DNA of 64,000 nucleotides, from positions 3,162,001 to 3,226,000 of the forward strand of contig NC_091055.1 in NCBI RefSeq assembly GCF_963966145.1, given 5' to 3'. This stretch comes from Tenebrio molitor. Lineage: Eukaryota; Arthropoda; Insecta; Coleoptera; Tenebrionidae. A program made the translations under genes and the position numbers. Shown here piece by piece: positions 12,441 through 25,907 of the stretch (its first letter is position 1; each line of letters starts with the position of its first letter). The notes under the pieces were generated by a model that saw nothing but the letters and a program-made list of their open reading frames with translations, was not told the DNA's origin and ran no database searches.

Positions 12441-15400
12441 ATGAAGAGGAAGAGGGCGATCTCTAAAATGGAAGACTTTTCCAATGTGCTGGTCAACACT
12501 GGTGAATTCATCCCAGGTAACCTAACACAACCTGAGACACATTAACCTAATTGGAATTATTTTAGGACGGTTGTATTTCGTCACGCTAAACACAGACGTT
12601 TCCCCAAAATCTACTTCTTGTGTCCACTACTTTGCTGTGGACACTGAGCAGTGTTACGACAGTTTCTACAATGACTTTGGCCCCTTGAACCTGGCAATTT
12701 TGTTCCACTATTGTGGCAAATTGGACAGAAAATTGTCCAACGCCACATTACATAACAAAAAAATTGTTCACTACACAGGTCTCAACGATAAAAATAGAGT
12801 CAACGCTGCTTTTTTAATCGGGGCCTATGCTGTAAGTCCCCACATTTTATCATTTTTTCACAACTCATCAAAAAAATTTAGGTAATTAAATTGGATTTTG
12901 ATCCTGAACAAGCCTACCAGGTGCTCACAAAAGGCTCAAAAAAGGACTACATCGAGTTTAGAGATGCGTCTATTGGTGATCCTTACACGTTGTCCTTGTT
13001 GGACTGCCTGAAAGCTGTGAAGAAAGCGTTGGAGTGTGGATTTTTTGACTTCAATAATTTCGATTTTTTCGAATATGAGCATTACGAGGTATTGTACCGG
13101 GCGCAGCGTGTGTAAGTTTTGTATTTTTTTTTTTTGTTTTGCAGCGAGTGGAGAACGGAGATCTAAATTGGATAATTCCCGAGAAGTTTATCGCTTTTTG
13201 TGGCCCCCATCACAAATCGGCCATCGACAGAGGATACCCCATTCACTCGCCAGAGACTTATTTCGCGTACTTCCGTCGACACAACGTGACCACCGTAATA
13301 CGCCTAAATAAGAAGGCTTACGATTCAAATCGCTTCGTTCAAGCCGGGTTCGACCACAAAGATTTGTTCTTCATTGACGGCGGAATTCCCAACGATCGAA
13401 TCTTGAACAAATTTATTTCCGTCTGCGAGAGCGCCAAGGGCGCCATAGCTGTCCACTGCAAGGGTAAGTGAGAGCGGCACGAATTAAAAAATAATTAATA
13501 GTAAAAATGCTCGATCAGCTGGACTGGGAAGGACCGGAACTTTGATCGCTTGTTACATAATGAAGCATTACAAATTTACGGCGCAGGAAGCCATCGCTTG
13601 GATCAGAATCTGCAGGCCGGGGTCCATCATCGCTCATCAACAGACGTGGCTGTTACAGTAAGTTTGTGTGTGCGCATGCGCATTCAGAGATTGTCGAGTA
13701 CAAAAACGTGTGTTTTGCTTTTACGTTACGTTGCGATATGTTGTACAGGAAACAGAAACAATTGTGGGCAGCTGGCGACGAGTACAGGCAAAAAATGAAA
13801 ATGAACGGGCCTATTAAGCACGCGGTGGGAATATACGGCCTCCCGTCAGTCAATAATAACAAAAGCAAGACTAGTGATAACGTGACTGGCATCATGAAAA
13901 AAGTTGATTCCATGGAAATCAACGACAAGGACGAGGATTTCAAATCTGAAGAGAACAAGATTACTCAAGGCGATCGTCTGAACGAAATTAAAGCGCAAAG
14001 GGCTAAAGCGAAACAACCCCTGGTGACAAATCTGTGAGTTATGTTTGACTTTTTTCCTACCTAGATAATAAGTGATACTTTTAAAGGACTGACCGTAAAA
14101 CTTTTCGCTCAAAAGTTATTGTAAATACAACCACAACCTCTCCGGTTAGAGTCGGGAGGATAATCACAAATACAACCAAGAGTACAACTTCTACTACTAG
14201 AGTTTTAACAAAAAGGTTTGTTTAGGGTCATTTTATGAAATCAAGCTTACTTACTACCTTTTTTATTTACATATTTTATAATCTTGATTGTATTATCACA
14301 ACTGGCATGGATTTTTCTTTACATGCATGTTACATTTTTTGCAAATTTATTTCTAATCACAACATGGGAAAATATTGATGCATTAACTACATTAAAAATG
14401 TCACTCACTAACTTTTGACCAAAAAAAAAAAAAGAGAAAAACATGTTTGGTTTAAAAATCATCTTTTTCTCCAGCAAAATAATATTAGGGGGTTTGAATA
14501 AGTGAAAACGTTGAACTAGAACAATTGGCACTCCTGGAGCTCTTGAAAAATGGATTTCCAAATTCCAATCAGACTATGTAAGTTTCGTAATGAGTTGTAT
14601 TAAAATTTGAAGTATTTTAAACGATCAAGTTGGAAATTTAGATCACAAAAGTACTAATTTTGGTAGTTTTAAGAATTTTAGCATGAGTATTTACACCTCC
14701 CGTACATTTTTTCACTTAGAAGAATTGTTTCGACCCACCCGATTTGTTTCGTCACGGCACGCCGTACTGATTTTGGCATTTGTCGCATATACAGTGTGGG
14801 GCATTGAAAACAAAACATTTGACAATAAATTTCACGTGACCACAAAAATTTACGCTGAGTGACGACGACAATAAATATTTTGCGTATTAATAATAAAGGA
14901 ACGCTTAACATTTAGGTAGGAATGTCGGTTTCTAGTGAGTCGATTTAATTTACAAACATGTAACGCGGCGTAATCGCTGTAAATTTTAAGCGAAGAAATT
15001 TTGTGTTTTGTGTTAAATATGTTCTGTACGTTTTATTGAATGTTACACACTGTATACAAAATTGAAATGTGAGAGTTGGACGACTTTCGACTCTGAAGCG
15101 ATCGTTGTTGGGTCGCGAGAGGGCGTAAGTAGTGGTCCAACACTCACAGACGACGAGCACACTGAGTTGATTTGTGTTGAGTTGCGCACAGTTCCAGTTA
15201 GGCAAAATTCGATACTGATTTGTATTGTTCCAATAATGGGATCGAAGGAAGAAGCAGTAGAGAACGATTGGCGCTTAAATTAGCAAAGTCGCATCGAAAA
15301 AACCTGGGTGTGGTGAATTAGATGAGACGATTAAGTAAATTGCAAATGAGGCTATCAATAAGTTCCTGTGTGTGCAAACGTTGTGGTGGGTGGATTGTAA

Positions 15401-15941
15401 TTTGGTTGGTCGAGAGCTTCGTTGATAATTGTGATTTCGTACTGTTTGAGGCTGATCTGAAGTAGTGTTAGCGGTAGTTGATGTAGCGCATGCTTACAGT
15501 GCACGGACAGCTTTTAAGTAATCAGACTGTAAGAAGTGATATCTATGCCGCGATACTTTTGTTAACAGAAACGAGCTGAACGAAAGTCAGACAACACGTC
15601 GTTGCAGCCAACGAAAAATCAACGCTTCCCTATTAGCCGTCAAAGACAAAAATAAAGTTCCAGAGGCAAAATGTTTACCCAAGAAAAAAGAAAATTTAAG
15701 TTGGTTGCTCAAAAACGGCGCCGTTACGCACGAAAGCGGTCTAGCCAAGTGCAGTTCAGATAACAAAGTCGAAAGTACCGTAAAACGTTGTAAACGAACC
15801 CTTGCTTTGGAAAAAGACAAAGCAAGCCCGCACTCGGTTAAAGTGTTGCGAAGGTCCCACGGACAAACTTCTAAAGACATTAATAAAAAGAACGACGGTA
15901 AGCTGCACTTGCCGTCCGTCAAAATCAACAAATCTATTTAA
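12441..15941 (+). CDS. CDC14: Dual-specificity phosphatase CDC14
   Basis: Eight exons (12441-12516, 12566-12831, 12882-13088, 13145-13463, 13519-13657, 13749-14033, 14087-14215, 15569-15941) join in phase to 597 aa. The N-terminal inactive phosphatase-like half is followed by the catalytic half with the signature HCKAGLGRTG; the nucleophile is about Cys288. Upstream, DLFFIDGGIPND contains the conserved acid-loop region. After the catalytic core comes a long basic, Ser/Thr-rich tail (exons 6-8) poorly conserved in the family. CDC14 removes phosphate from Ser-Pro sites phosphorylated by CDKs and acts in mitotic exit, cytokinesis or ciliary functions depending on organism. An alternative ATG at 12468 (MEDFSNVL) lies in frame. 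The last intron is 1.35 kb and holds no recognised exon. AATAAA occurs at 15993. Confidence 0.93.
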
Positions 15942-17143
15942 ATTGTACATATTTTTAACGGTTGATAGAGTTCAAAGTCTAATTGTAATTGTAATAAAAA
16001 CACTTTGTTTTCAACTACTCACAAAACACTCAGTGTTAGTACTTAACATGCTATAAATGTGGCTTAGATTTAGCGACGTCAGTATTATTTCAGCTTGTTG
16101 TTTTCGTATCAAAAATACCTTGCTTTTCTGTAACTTCGAATTTTTTTTATACAAATCACGAACGTCAAACTGAACTGAGTGTTTCATTGAATTTTTTCCA
16201 TATCTGTACATATGTTAAAAATATAAATATCTTTATGTAATAAATGGTTATGTTAACTTTTGGACTGTTGATAGGTATAAATATTGTTTATATTAGCGAG
16301 ACACATTAAATTTTTATATATTTCGCACTAAACTGTTCTCAATCAATTATGTTAACTCATTAAATATATATATATTGTTTTAATTTATGTATCGTAGTTC
16401 ATCACTGAGATATGCTTTGATTGCCATGTTAGTTTTAGGTTTTTCACAATGTTAACAGTTTTTTTTAGTTGTTCCGTTATGAAATTGTTTTTGTACGTAG
16501 GAAAAATTGTAAAACCACAACTTAGTTGTTCGGTTGCTTATGTTCAGTATTTAAAAATGAGTTTGACCAATAAATGTTTCATTGCTGAATGCATTTTATC
16601 AGAGTATCGCATACGTGATTTAACTTTTCTTTCAGCGTGTAGTGCCGCCCAAAAAAAGCTTCCATCGATAAAGGCAACCTACAAACGCTTCGTAAATTTA
16701 TGCAGGAAAAGTTAAATGATTTGTTTATAGTAGTCCGTCACAGCCCGAGTGAAAAACGAAGATTTTAAAGACAAACATCTAAACAGTAATCCGGACACTT
16801 TTCCTGTCTCTGATGCAAGTTTCGAGGCAAAAATCGACTCGATTTTTCTTGTGATGGAATTTTTTCTTGAGCGCCACCGCACATTTTGTACACTTAAAAT
16901 TCCAAAAACAACTTTCTACATTAAAAATCGAGAGCACTTTCGATTGTCCGATTATAGCGACAGAAACAAAGTTACATCACTCATCGCATCATTTGTAGTA
17001 ATATATTTAATTCAAAAACAAATTCGTAATTAATACAGGAACAGTTGTGATTGCTTTGGCGCAAAAATAATTGCAAGCGTAACTTATGTCGAATATTCTA
17101 TGCATAATATAAAAATCTGATGAAAAATGTTCGTTAATTTTAA
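15942..17143. other. 3'-UTR and spacer between CDC14 and the palmitoyltransferase
   Basis: The stretch contains the 3' end of CDC14 (AATAAA at 15993-15998) and the 3' region of the convergent palmitoyltransferase gene. Two short plus-strand open frames near 16449-16715 and 16749-17033 have unbiased A+T-rich composition and no family resemblance; they are not called as genes. Confidence 0.5.
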
Positions 17144-19569
17144 CTATGAAGCACAGTAATTTGCTTCTTCGTCTAAATTATGATTAAGAAGTCCTTCCCT
17201 GTCTTCTTCCATGTGCCTTTGGGGGAACGTCGCCCCGTCGCCCAAACTAAATATAAACAGAGCAATTACATTAAAATCTAGACATGGGGCTAAAGCTGCA
17301 ACTAAACTAGCTCCGGGGATGATAAATGAATGTTCTGTTATAACATAACGGGACTAAAATTATAAAAACAAAACTAAATTATAAAAACGTTTATTACAAA
17401 AGAAAACTAAACGATTAATATAACAACATGTAAGTAAGTACATTTTTTCCATTAAAATCTAAGTAACTACGTGGCCGGGGTTGAGCTTGCTTGTTTCTGA
17501 ATCAACCTCTCGATTGCTGTTCGAAAAAACTCAGTATTTTGTATACGTTAAAACAAAAATAGCTATCACATCAAGCCTCATGCACAAACTACGAGTTAGC
17601 CATGAATAGCTACGAGTTAGTTTACCAACACCCCAAAAAATCTTCAAAAAATTTCATGTTATCAGACTTACGATTCGTGTGTGTTGTGTAATAATTAATT
17701 AAAACTGAATAAAAAAAAGTACAATTTATTTTATTACGAAAAAACTGAATACAAACGATGAGTGATGAGTTAGTAAAAAACAAAAGTAACAACAGTAATC
17801 ATTAAATAAATTAACCAAACAAGATCATGTGTCAGGCATCAAAATTATAACTAATAACACTGCCTTGCATTAGCTAAGAGCGTTAGCTAATAGTTATACA
17901 TCTAACCTGTTCTGTGTGTTCTCCATCGACTGATAAGAATTCGCCTGATGCCGTGAGTTTAGCGGGAATTCAATACCGTCACCCAAACTACAAAAATAAA
18001 GTATAAAACAGGACATTCGCAAAATAATCAAACAAGAAAAAACCGCAAATACCTACAAAAAACTCGCAACAGGTGTTGGTAACAACAGTGAATTCAGCGT
18101 CGAGACGGCGTTAAACGTTTTTATATTTTAGTTGAGAAAATTAAAAATCGGGGTAGGATAATAGATAAAAGTGTTGGTGTGTATGCGGCGAGGGCCTTAC
18201 CTAGTTTTGACTGGAATGAACCAAGTTCTAGGATTATCACCGAAAACTTCTTGGAAGTTGTTGTAACGGCCGAGGCTGAAGCCCCGCTTGTCCGGTCCGC
18301 TCCGGAATATCGGGGGGCGGAACGCCTCTGCGGACATGGATTTAAGTGGAAGATATCGATTCAGCCGGAAACTTACCCAACGTGGTCCTGTTCTCGCTAA
18401 CCAGATAACAGTGATAACAGAACAACGAAACGAGACTCACTCCGAACATGATCGCAACAAAAAACAGAAACAAAATATGAAATCTACCCATGCCTTCCTT
18501 CAAACTACCCTAAAAATGGACGTTCAATCGAGGAGGAACTATCGTCGTTCTATCTGCACTTACTCTCCAAAAGTCAATGAAATAGGGCAGAGACGTTAGG
18601 GACACGTATATGCAATAAAAAAGGGCGTAACCTAGGAACAACAAAAAAAACTTGTAGTTTGTGAAAGAAACACAGTTGTTTATCCAAGGACAATGGTGAT
18701 CCATTTTCAGGACGCACTCCCCACAAACTGAGCAGTGGTGGGTCCTGTCAGGCTTGATCACTTTGCACTTGTCGCAGAAACGGGGGAAACCCTGGACGTT
18801 TATGTTTGTATTGGGAAGGTGCCGCGATACGTTTTCTAATATCTGGCGTTGTGCTTCGGCAGATTCGGTTATTGTGAGGGTACGGAAATCGGCATCATCA
18901 ATTTTATACTGGAATACAAATAGAACTGTCACATTTGTAACAACCAGTGGCGGCTCGTTTGGGAGAAAACAACACATCTAAGAACTCGAGAATCGGAAAA
19001 GAGAAAACGGTGTCGCGCGCTTTTCGAAACTGCGTGAACGAAATTGACAGCGCCCGTGTATTGAATAATCCAGTTTAAGTTTCCAATTGAAGATATAAAA
19101 AATATTGGCTGCAATGACAATAATAATAAAAAAAAAATCTAGATTTGTGATTTTTTGTTCATTCTTAAATAAACTGAACTGAAGGTTACTGTTTCAGACA
19201 TTTTTCTTTTCCCTCAAATTAAAATAGACGAGTCGCCACTGAACGCAAGTATACAGTTTCATACCTTAATGGGCACGCGTCCAATTTCGGTAAATATTGT
19301 TTGCCAGTAGGACCAACACAACATAACAAAAAATATATGGTAGAATATTAAATAGACAATTTTTCTTGGAGTGGATTTAACAGTTTCTGCAATTTTGAAA
19401 TTACCATCGAGTACAAATAAAAACATGCATTACCTAAGCAAAGTTGGATAACGTAAGCATAATAGGACCATATTATGATAACAACTATGAACAAAACAGG
19501 TATCCATTTGACCGCTTTTATGCACCAGAAGCATGGCCCTCTATTATTAACTGGGGCAGGACGAGCCAT
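17144..19569 (-). CDS. Palmitoyltransferase ZDHHC2/15-like (DHHC-CRD)
   Basis: The core exons are 19569-19434, 19386-19265, 18908-18564, 18509-18377 and 18327-18201. Then come a cassette exon 17987-17907 (81 nt) and a terminal exon 17246-17144. Skipping the cassette gives 321 aa; including it gives 348 aa, both in frame. Four membrane helices flank the cytosolic DHHC cysteine-rich domain: FCDKCKVIKPDRTHHCSVC, then CVLKMDHHCPWINNC with the catalytic Cys of DHHC. The order and wording match vertebrate ZDHHC15/ZDHHC2, including EAFRPPIFRSGPDKRGF after helix 4. The family attaches palmitate to cysteines of membrane proteins in Golgi and plasma membrane. Both 3' exons begin with the same LGDG...FP motif, a tandem exon duplication. 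A third possible 3' exon (17516-17459) is in compatible phase. Its start codon is 714 bp from the divergent Dicer-1 start. Confidence 0.92.
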
Positions 19570-20282
19570 TTTACTAACGCTAGTTTTTCTATCTTTGATT
19601 AATTATTAATTATTACGATGAGGCATTGCAAAGGCTTGTGAGATCTAAATGCACTCTTTTTCTACTTTCAGTCATAACAACGGGGCGGGGCTGCTGGGAC
19701 CTAACCTATAAAAAAAATAAAGCCGCACAGGTTAAAATCTCGATACATTTTGTACGTATACGTACGAAGGATTTTAGAATGGAGTATTTTACATATTTTT
19801 CGTGTGAATTTATTAGAGTCCGTCTGCAACACTTCACAGACACATCAACAACTTTGGTAACTTTTGGACAAAATTACCCCAAAATTCCGACAACCTGAAA
19901 AAATAAAATACCCAAACAAAAACAAAAAATCGGACGGTTCGCACTTTTTTCACGTATGAGGGGGAACAAATTAGAAATGCAAAAACACAAATATTTGATT
20001 TTAAATATGTATATTTATTACATGTATAAGGTCACCTCCTTCGTTTGATAACGTTTTTGTTGTTAGTTTGGTGGGCTTTGTTTCCCCGTCAAATGATTGT
20101 CAAACGTCAAAATTTTCCCGATCGGCTGTTTGAATGTAAGTTGATATTTTTTATGTGGTATTAATTTGTTGTAAAAATTGTGAAACAAAATGGAAGAATT
20201 ACAACGTAACGAGTATTTTTTTATAATCGAATGCAAGCTTTAATAAATTGACCGAGAAATGCAGACGTAATTGTGATGTTTA
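19570..20282. promoter_or_regulatory. Divergent promoter region, palmitoyltransferase / Dicer-1
   Basis: About 0.7 kb lies between start codons facing away from each other, so both promoters must be here or in upstream non-coding exons. Short open frames in it look random. Upstream ATGs precede Dicer-1 at 20190, 20231, 20259 and 20276. No TATA box at a convincing distance was seen. Confidence 0.45.
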
Positions 20283-23200
20283 ATGAACCGCCCATACATG
20301 GCTTGTTATTTGAACGAAAATGTATATACGCACACTTTTACCCCACGGGAATACCAAGTGGAACTGCTGGACAGCGCCAAGAAGAGAAATACGATTGTAT
20401 GTTCCAGTACGAGTTCGGCTAAAGCCTTCATAACAATAAAACTGCTGCAAGAATTTTCTTATAAGATGAGGGTACCGTGCGGGAAGCAAGCGCTGTTTGT
20501 TTTAGATGTACAAAATGTCCCCATTATGACATCACATGTCAAATTGCTGACTGATCTGTCTGTTTTGAGCATAACAAAAGAGGAAAATGCAACAGCCTTT
20601 CTTAAATGTGCTAATGTAATCATAATGACCGCAGAAATATGTGTCTTACTATGCAAGAAAAATTTCATTTCTCTAGATAGTTTTAATTTAATCGTAATCG
20701 ATTGCTTATATGGAGGACAACAATCATTAGTTAAGGAAATAATGGTCCGGTACCAGTCCCTCTGGGGTAGCAGACCTAGGGTTTTAGGATTGACTGCTGG
20801 ACTGTTAGGCTCAGAAATGCAACCTGACCGTTTGGAGGCGGAACTGCAACGTTTAGAAAAATTACTTAGTTCCTCAGTAGACACTTCTAGTGAAATTCTC
20901 ACCTTGATACGCTTATCCTGTCGCCCCCGCGAACGCATAATCGAGTGTACAAAACACATTCCAAGCTCTTTACAAGAAAGAATAAAGGCAACGATCAACA
21001 CATGCAAAGATTTCTTGAACGATCACCGTTACGACCCCAGCGAAATATACGACGACGACCTGCTCGAAGAATTTAAACAAGTCCCAGATCCCAAAGAACA
21101 ACCTCTCGGTCTCTTCGACGATTTTCTAGAGATTCTCGACGATCTGGGTCCATGGTCCGCCGACAGGGCCGCTTATGGGATGCTCATCAAAATAGAAAAG
21201 CTGAAAGTGAAGGTACCTTATGAAAGACACTACCTTTTGCTGTGCGTTGCGTCATCAGTATTAGTCTCGATTAGGGCGGTGTGCGAGTTAGAATTCCAAG
21301 ACTTCACGGATAGAGAAAAAGTATTTCAGTTTTCCACACCGAAAGTGCTCAGGTTTCTCGAAGTTCTGAAACAGTTCAAACCAACAGGGGAAAAACCGGA
21401 AGCGAACGAAAAACCGCCCGACGTGAAAGACATCAAAAAAGGAAAAGGAAAAAATTACAAAGGACCCCGAAGGCCTTTTGTTTCCCGCGCACAGAGCGAA
21501 GACATGTTGTGCGCTCTCGTTTTCGTCAAGAATCGCTACAAAGCCGAGGCCCTTTTCGCCCTGTTATGTGTAAGCATCAGAGTTCGTCTCGTTCAGTAAA
21601 AATGTTTTGTGTTTGGCAGGTGATGTCGAAGTGCGATGAGGAGTACTGGTGGGTTTCCGTCTCTTTTTCCGTTAGCAAAATAGCAGATCCGGTGAGGGAA
21701 CCCCGCGAAGCCGAATCCGAACACAAACGACAAGAGGAGGTTTTGCGCAAGTACCGGAGTCACGAATGCAATATTATGATAGCAACGTCAGCATTAGAAC
21801 AAGGCTGTGATCTCCCTAAATGTAATCTAGTAATACGATTTGATCTACCGCAATCATTTCATAGCTACATCCATAGCAAAGCTCGAGCCCGCGCTAACGA
21901 AGCCCATTTTCTTTTGCTAGCTAACGAAAACGAAGTAAGCGAATTCGTTGACAAACTGGCCGAGTACATTGAAGTCGAAAACACTCTGCTCAAGAGGTGT
22001 TACAGTTTAGAACCCGACAAGCTCGAAGAACTGGTGGCGGACGCCGTGTCTTCCGAGTGCAGATTTTATCAGCCCTCTCCCAGGAGCGGCGCGAACTCTG
22101 TCGGTCTCTCAAACGCGATAGCTCTCGTCAATCGTTACTGCGCTAAACTGCCCAGCGACACTTTCACGCGTTTGACTCCCATCTGGCACGAGAAAAAAGT
22201 CGAGTGCGGGTACGTCTGTTCGATTCGCCTCCCGATCAATTCTCCCGTCAAGAAAACCGTCGTGAGCCCTCCGATGATTAACATGTTACTCGCCAGGAGA
22301 GCCGCGGCTTTCATGATATGCCAACTACTCCACAAAGCCGGAGAACTCGACGACAACCTCCAACCTATCGGAAAAGAGAATTTCAAAGCGAACGAAGAAG
22401 ACTGGAACAACTCGGCTCTGGAAGAATCCGACGAGGAAAATCTCGACCCTAGACCGGGAACTACGAAGCGGCGACAGTACTATTACAAGAAAGTCGCCGA
22501 CGCTCTCCTCAACTGTCACCCCATAGTAGGACAACCAACCTACTTCTACAAGATCGTGATGAAGTTGACTTGTCCTCTACCTGAAGAGCAGAATACCAGA
22601 GGTCGGAAGATCTACCCGCCGGAAGATTCTCCCCAAGGGTTCGGAATACTTACCTCAAAAGAAATACCAAAGGTAGGAACAGGGTCGTGAAAAACAAGAA
22701 TCTGAACGATTTGTTTTCAGATAAGTGCCTTTCCGATTTTCACGAGATCCGGTGAAGTCAGTGTGGATTTGCAATTGTGTTCACAAATAATCGTAATGGA
22801 AAATCAAATAGTTAAGATTAGGGAATTTTTAAATTACACGTTTACGAGCGTCCTGCGTTTACAAAAGTACTTAATGCTCTTCAATCCCGACGCCTCTGCC
22901 AACTCCTACTTGATCGTGCCAACCATCAACGGTAAGATAATTCAGGATGCGTTCGGCAAATAATCGCCTTGTTTTCGCAGACTCCGATGGGAAAACTTCC
23001 GTCGACTGGGCTTTCATCGACCTCATATACGAAAATCTGACCGTACTACCCGAAATCATTCCGGAAGAAGTGCGCAAGACGTACGAATTTGATCCAGAAA
23101 AGTACAAAGACGCCGTGGTGATGCCATGGTACCGTAACCAAGACCAACCTCAGTATTTTTACGTAGCCGAGATCTGCTCGAACCTGAACCCCGCGTCCGA

Positions 23201-25907
23201 CTTCCCGGGCTCCGACTACGCCACGTTCGAAGAGTACTACCTCAGGAAGTACAACATACAGATACAAAACAAAGAGCAACACCTTTTGGATGTAGACCAC
23301 ACTTCCGCCAGACTCAACTTCCTCACGCCCAGATACGTGAACAGGAAGGGAGTGGCTCTGCCGACCAGCAGCGAAGCAACGAAACGTGCCAAACGAGAGA
23401 AACTGGAACAAAAGCAAATTCTAGTTCCGGAGTTGTGCGCCATACATCCATTTTCCGCTTCGCTCTGGCGCAAAGCTGTCTGTCTACCGTGCATTCTCTA
23501 TCGCATCAACGCTTTGCTTTTGGCCGACCAGATTCGCCGAACCGTGGCCATCGAGCTGAACTTGGGAAAGTTAGAGCTCGACTCAGGTAAGTGTCAGTTG
23601 GAGTTTTAGTGACCGGTGATGGACTGGCGGCTTTCAGAATTCAAATGGCCGCCTTTGAATTTCGGATGGTCGCTGGCAGACGTCTTGAAGAAGTCCAAAG
23701 AAGAAGAAAAGAAGAAACAAGAGAAGGTGGAGACCAGCAACGAAGGTCCCGCTGACAATCAGAAAGTCGAGGAGAATTCGGACAACGCGGTGGAAATTTA
23801 CGACGGCGAAGACGTCGACAACGGAGACGAAGAGGGGATGATCGAGATCGGGACTTGGTCGAACGACATGGCGCAGCTGGATTGCGACCAGGATTTTCCC
23901 GTGATAAGATACGCCTCTCCGACGAGCTGGCTGGACTTGCAGAACACCTACGACGACTCTTCGTTCTCCGATTCGGATTATTCCGGAGAGGAGTCCGAAT
24001 CCGAGTGGGGCGGTTTGAGAATCGAGTTCACCGGAGACAACGTCGCCGAAGCTTTGGACGACGAGAACAAGAAGGACGACGACTTCCAGCTGGTCGATTA
24101 CTCGAACGTCTGGAAGACGGACGATGACAGCGAGTTGACGAGTACCCTGCGGGGGCAATTCCACACCGCGTGCTCCGAGAACAAACAACACATCCTCATG
24201 TCCGGGATCCTGATCGCCAAATCAAAACCATTCCGGAAGGCTTCCGATTGCGACACCTACACCAGCGCTAAACTGGACACCCCCAACGACTACGATTTTG
24301 ATTTTGACAAATTGTTTATCGATTTGGACGAGCGCAACCCTTTCCAAACGGACTCGCTTCCTGTTTCGCAGTACAATGAATACGACATATCAGAAAACTT
24401 GACTTTCAAATTTGACGAACAACCGAATTTGGACGAGCATCCCGGACCCAGTCCGAACGTGTTGTTGCAAGCCTTGACGATGTCCAACGCCAACGACGGT
24501 ATCAACTTGGAGAGACTCGAAACGATAGGTGACTCTTTCCTGAAGTACGCCATCACCAATTATTTGTATTCTAAATACGAAAACGTCCACGAAGGTAAAT
24601 TGAGCCATCTGAGGTCCAAACAAGTGAGCAATCTGAATCTGTACAGGCTTGGACGGAGGAAGGGTCTGGGGGAGTACATGATAGCGACGAAATTTGATCC
24701 GCATGACAATTGGTTGCCGCCGTGTTTCTACGTACCAAAAGAGTTAGAGGAGGCTCTGATCGACGCTCAATTTCCCGCTAATTGTTGGACCGTTGCAGAC
24801 ATGGCGGCCACGAGAGACATGACTTTGGATGCCATCTGTTCGATGGTACGCGAGCGCGGAGAGACGCTCTCCCTCAACAGCATAATCCCTTACAACCTGG
24901 TCACCCAACACAGCATACCGGACAAAAGCATCGCCGACTGCGTGGAGGCCCTGATCGGGGCTTATCTGATCGAGTGTGGGCCTCGAGGAGCTCTCCTCTT
25001 CATGGCCTGGCTCGGCATCAGAGTGCTACCTCAACTGGAAGACGGAAGCTACGGTGAAATCGAACTGCCGAAGTCGCCTCTCTCGAACCACCAAACATAT
25101 CCAAAAGACGAGCTCGAGATGCTCCTGGACGGGTACGACAAGTTCGAAAAGCACATCGGGTACAAGTTTCGGGACCGTTCGTATCTGTTGCAAGCTCTGA
25201 CTCACGCTTCGTTCTCGCCGAACACGCTGACAGACTGCTATCAAAGACTCGAGTTTCTGGGCGACGCGGTCCTCGACTACCTGATCACCAGACACTTGTA
25301 CGAAGACACTAGGATGCACTCGCCGGGAGCGCTGACCGATCTGCGTTCGGCCCTGGTGAACAACACGATTTTCGCGTCTCTGGCCGTCCGGAACGGGTTC
25401 CATCGATACTTCCGCAACCTGTCGCCTAGCCTCAACGAGGTCGTCGAGAAATTCGTGAGGCTGCAAGAGGAGAGCGGCCACACCCTCGTGGACGAACTGT
25501 ACCTGGTGGTGGAGACCGAGGAGGTGGAGGACGTGGAAGTGCCGAAGGCGCTTGGGGACGTCTTCGAGTCCGTCGCCGGAGCGATATTCTTGGACTCGGG
25601 GATGTCCCTCGACGCCGTCTGGAAGGTCTACTACAACATGATGAAGACGGAAATCGAACAGTTCAGCAATAAAGTGCCGAAGTCTCCCATCAGAGAGCTG
25701 CTCGAGCTGGAGCCCGAGACGGCTAAGTTCGGTAAGCCGGAGAAACTGGCGGACGGGAGGCGGGTGCGCGTCACGGTGGAGGTCTTCGGCAAAGGGGTGT
25801 TCAAGGGAATCGGCAGGAACTACCGAATCGCCAAATGCACGGCCGCAAAGTGCGCGCTCAAAAACTTGAAGAAACGGGGGCTAATAAAGAAAGTCGACGA
25901 CGCATAA
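20283..25907 (+). CDS. Dcr-1: Dicer-1 (microRNA-processing RNase III)
   Basis: Five exons (20283-21569, 21620-22672, 22721-22931, 22981-23586, 23638-25907) join in phase to 1808 aa. Order: degenerate helicase (about 1-560), DUF283 dimerisation domain (about 585-680), platform and PAZ (about 780-1025, with DAVVMPWYRNQDQPQYFYVAE), a long acidic linker, RNase IIIa (about 1320-1520, ERLETIGDSFLK), RNase IIIb (about 1545-1725, QRLEFLGDAVLDYL) and a C-terminal dsRBD (about 1733-1803). Both RNase III sites keep their acidic residues. The helicase lacks a P-loop (SSTSSAKAF in place of GxGKT) and a DExD box (IVIDCLYGG), as in other insect Dicer-1 proteins, so it is assigned to the microRNA rather than the siRNA pathway. 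The protein is shorter than Drosophila Dcr-1 (about 2250 aa) because linkers are shorter. An in-frame ATG at 20298 (MACYLNEN) aligns better with the Drosophila start and may be the true one. AATAAA at 26132. Confidence 0.97.

Noticed and set aside
16449..17033. Two plus-strand open frames after CDC14
   Set aside because: Checked as alternative 3' exons of CDC14: the available acceptor phase leads to an immediate stop, and the translations are unlike any family.
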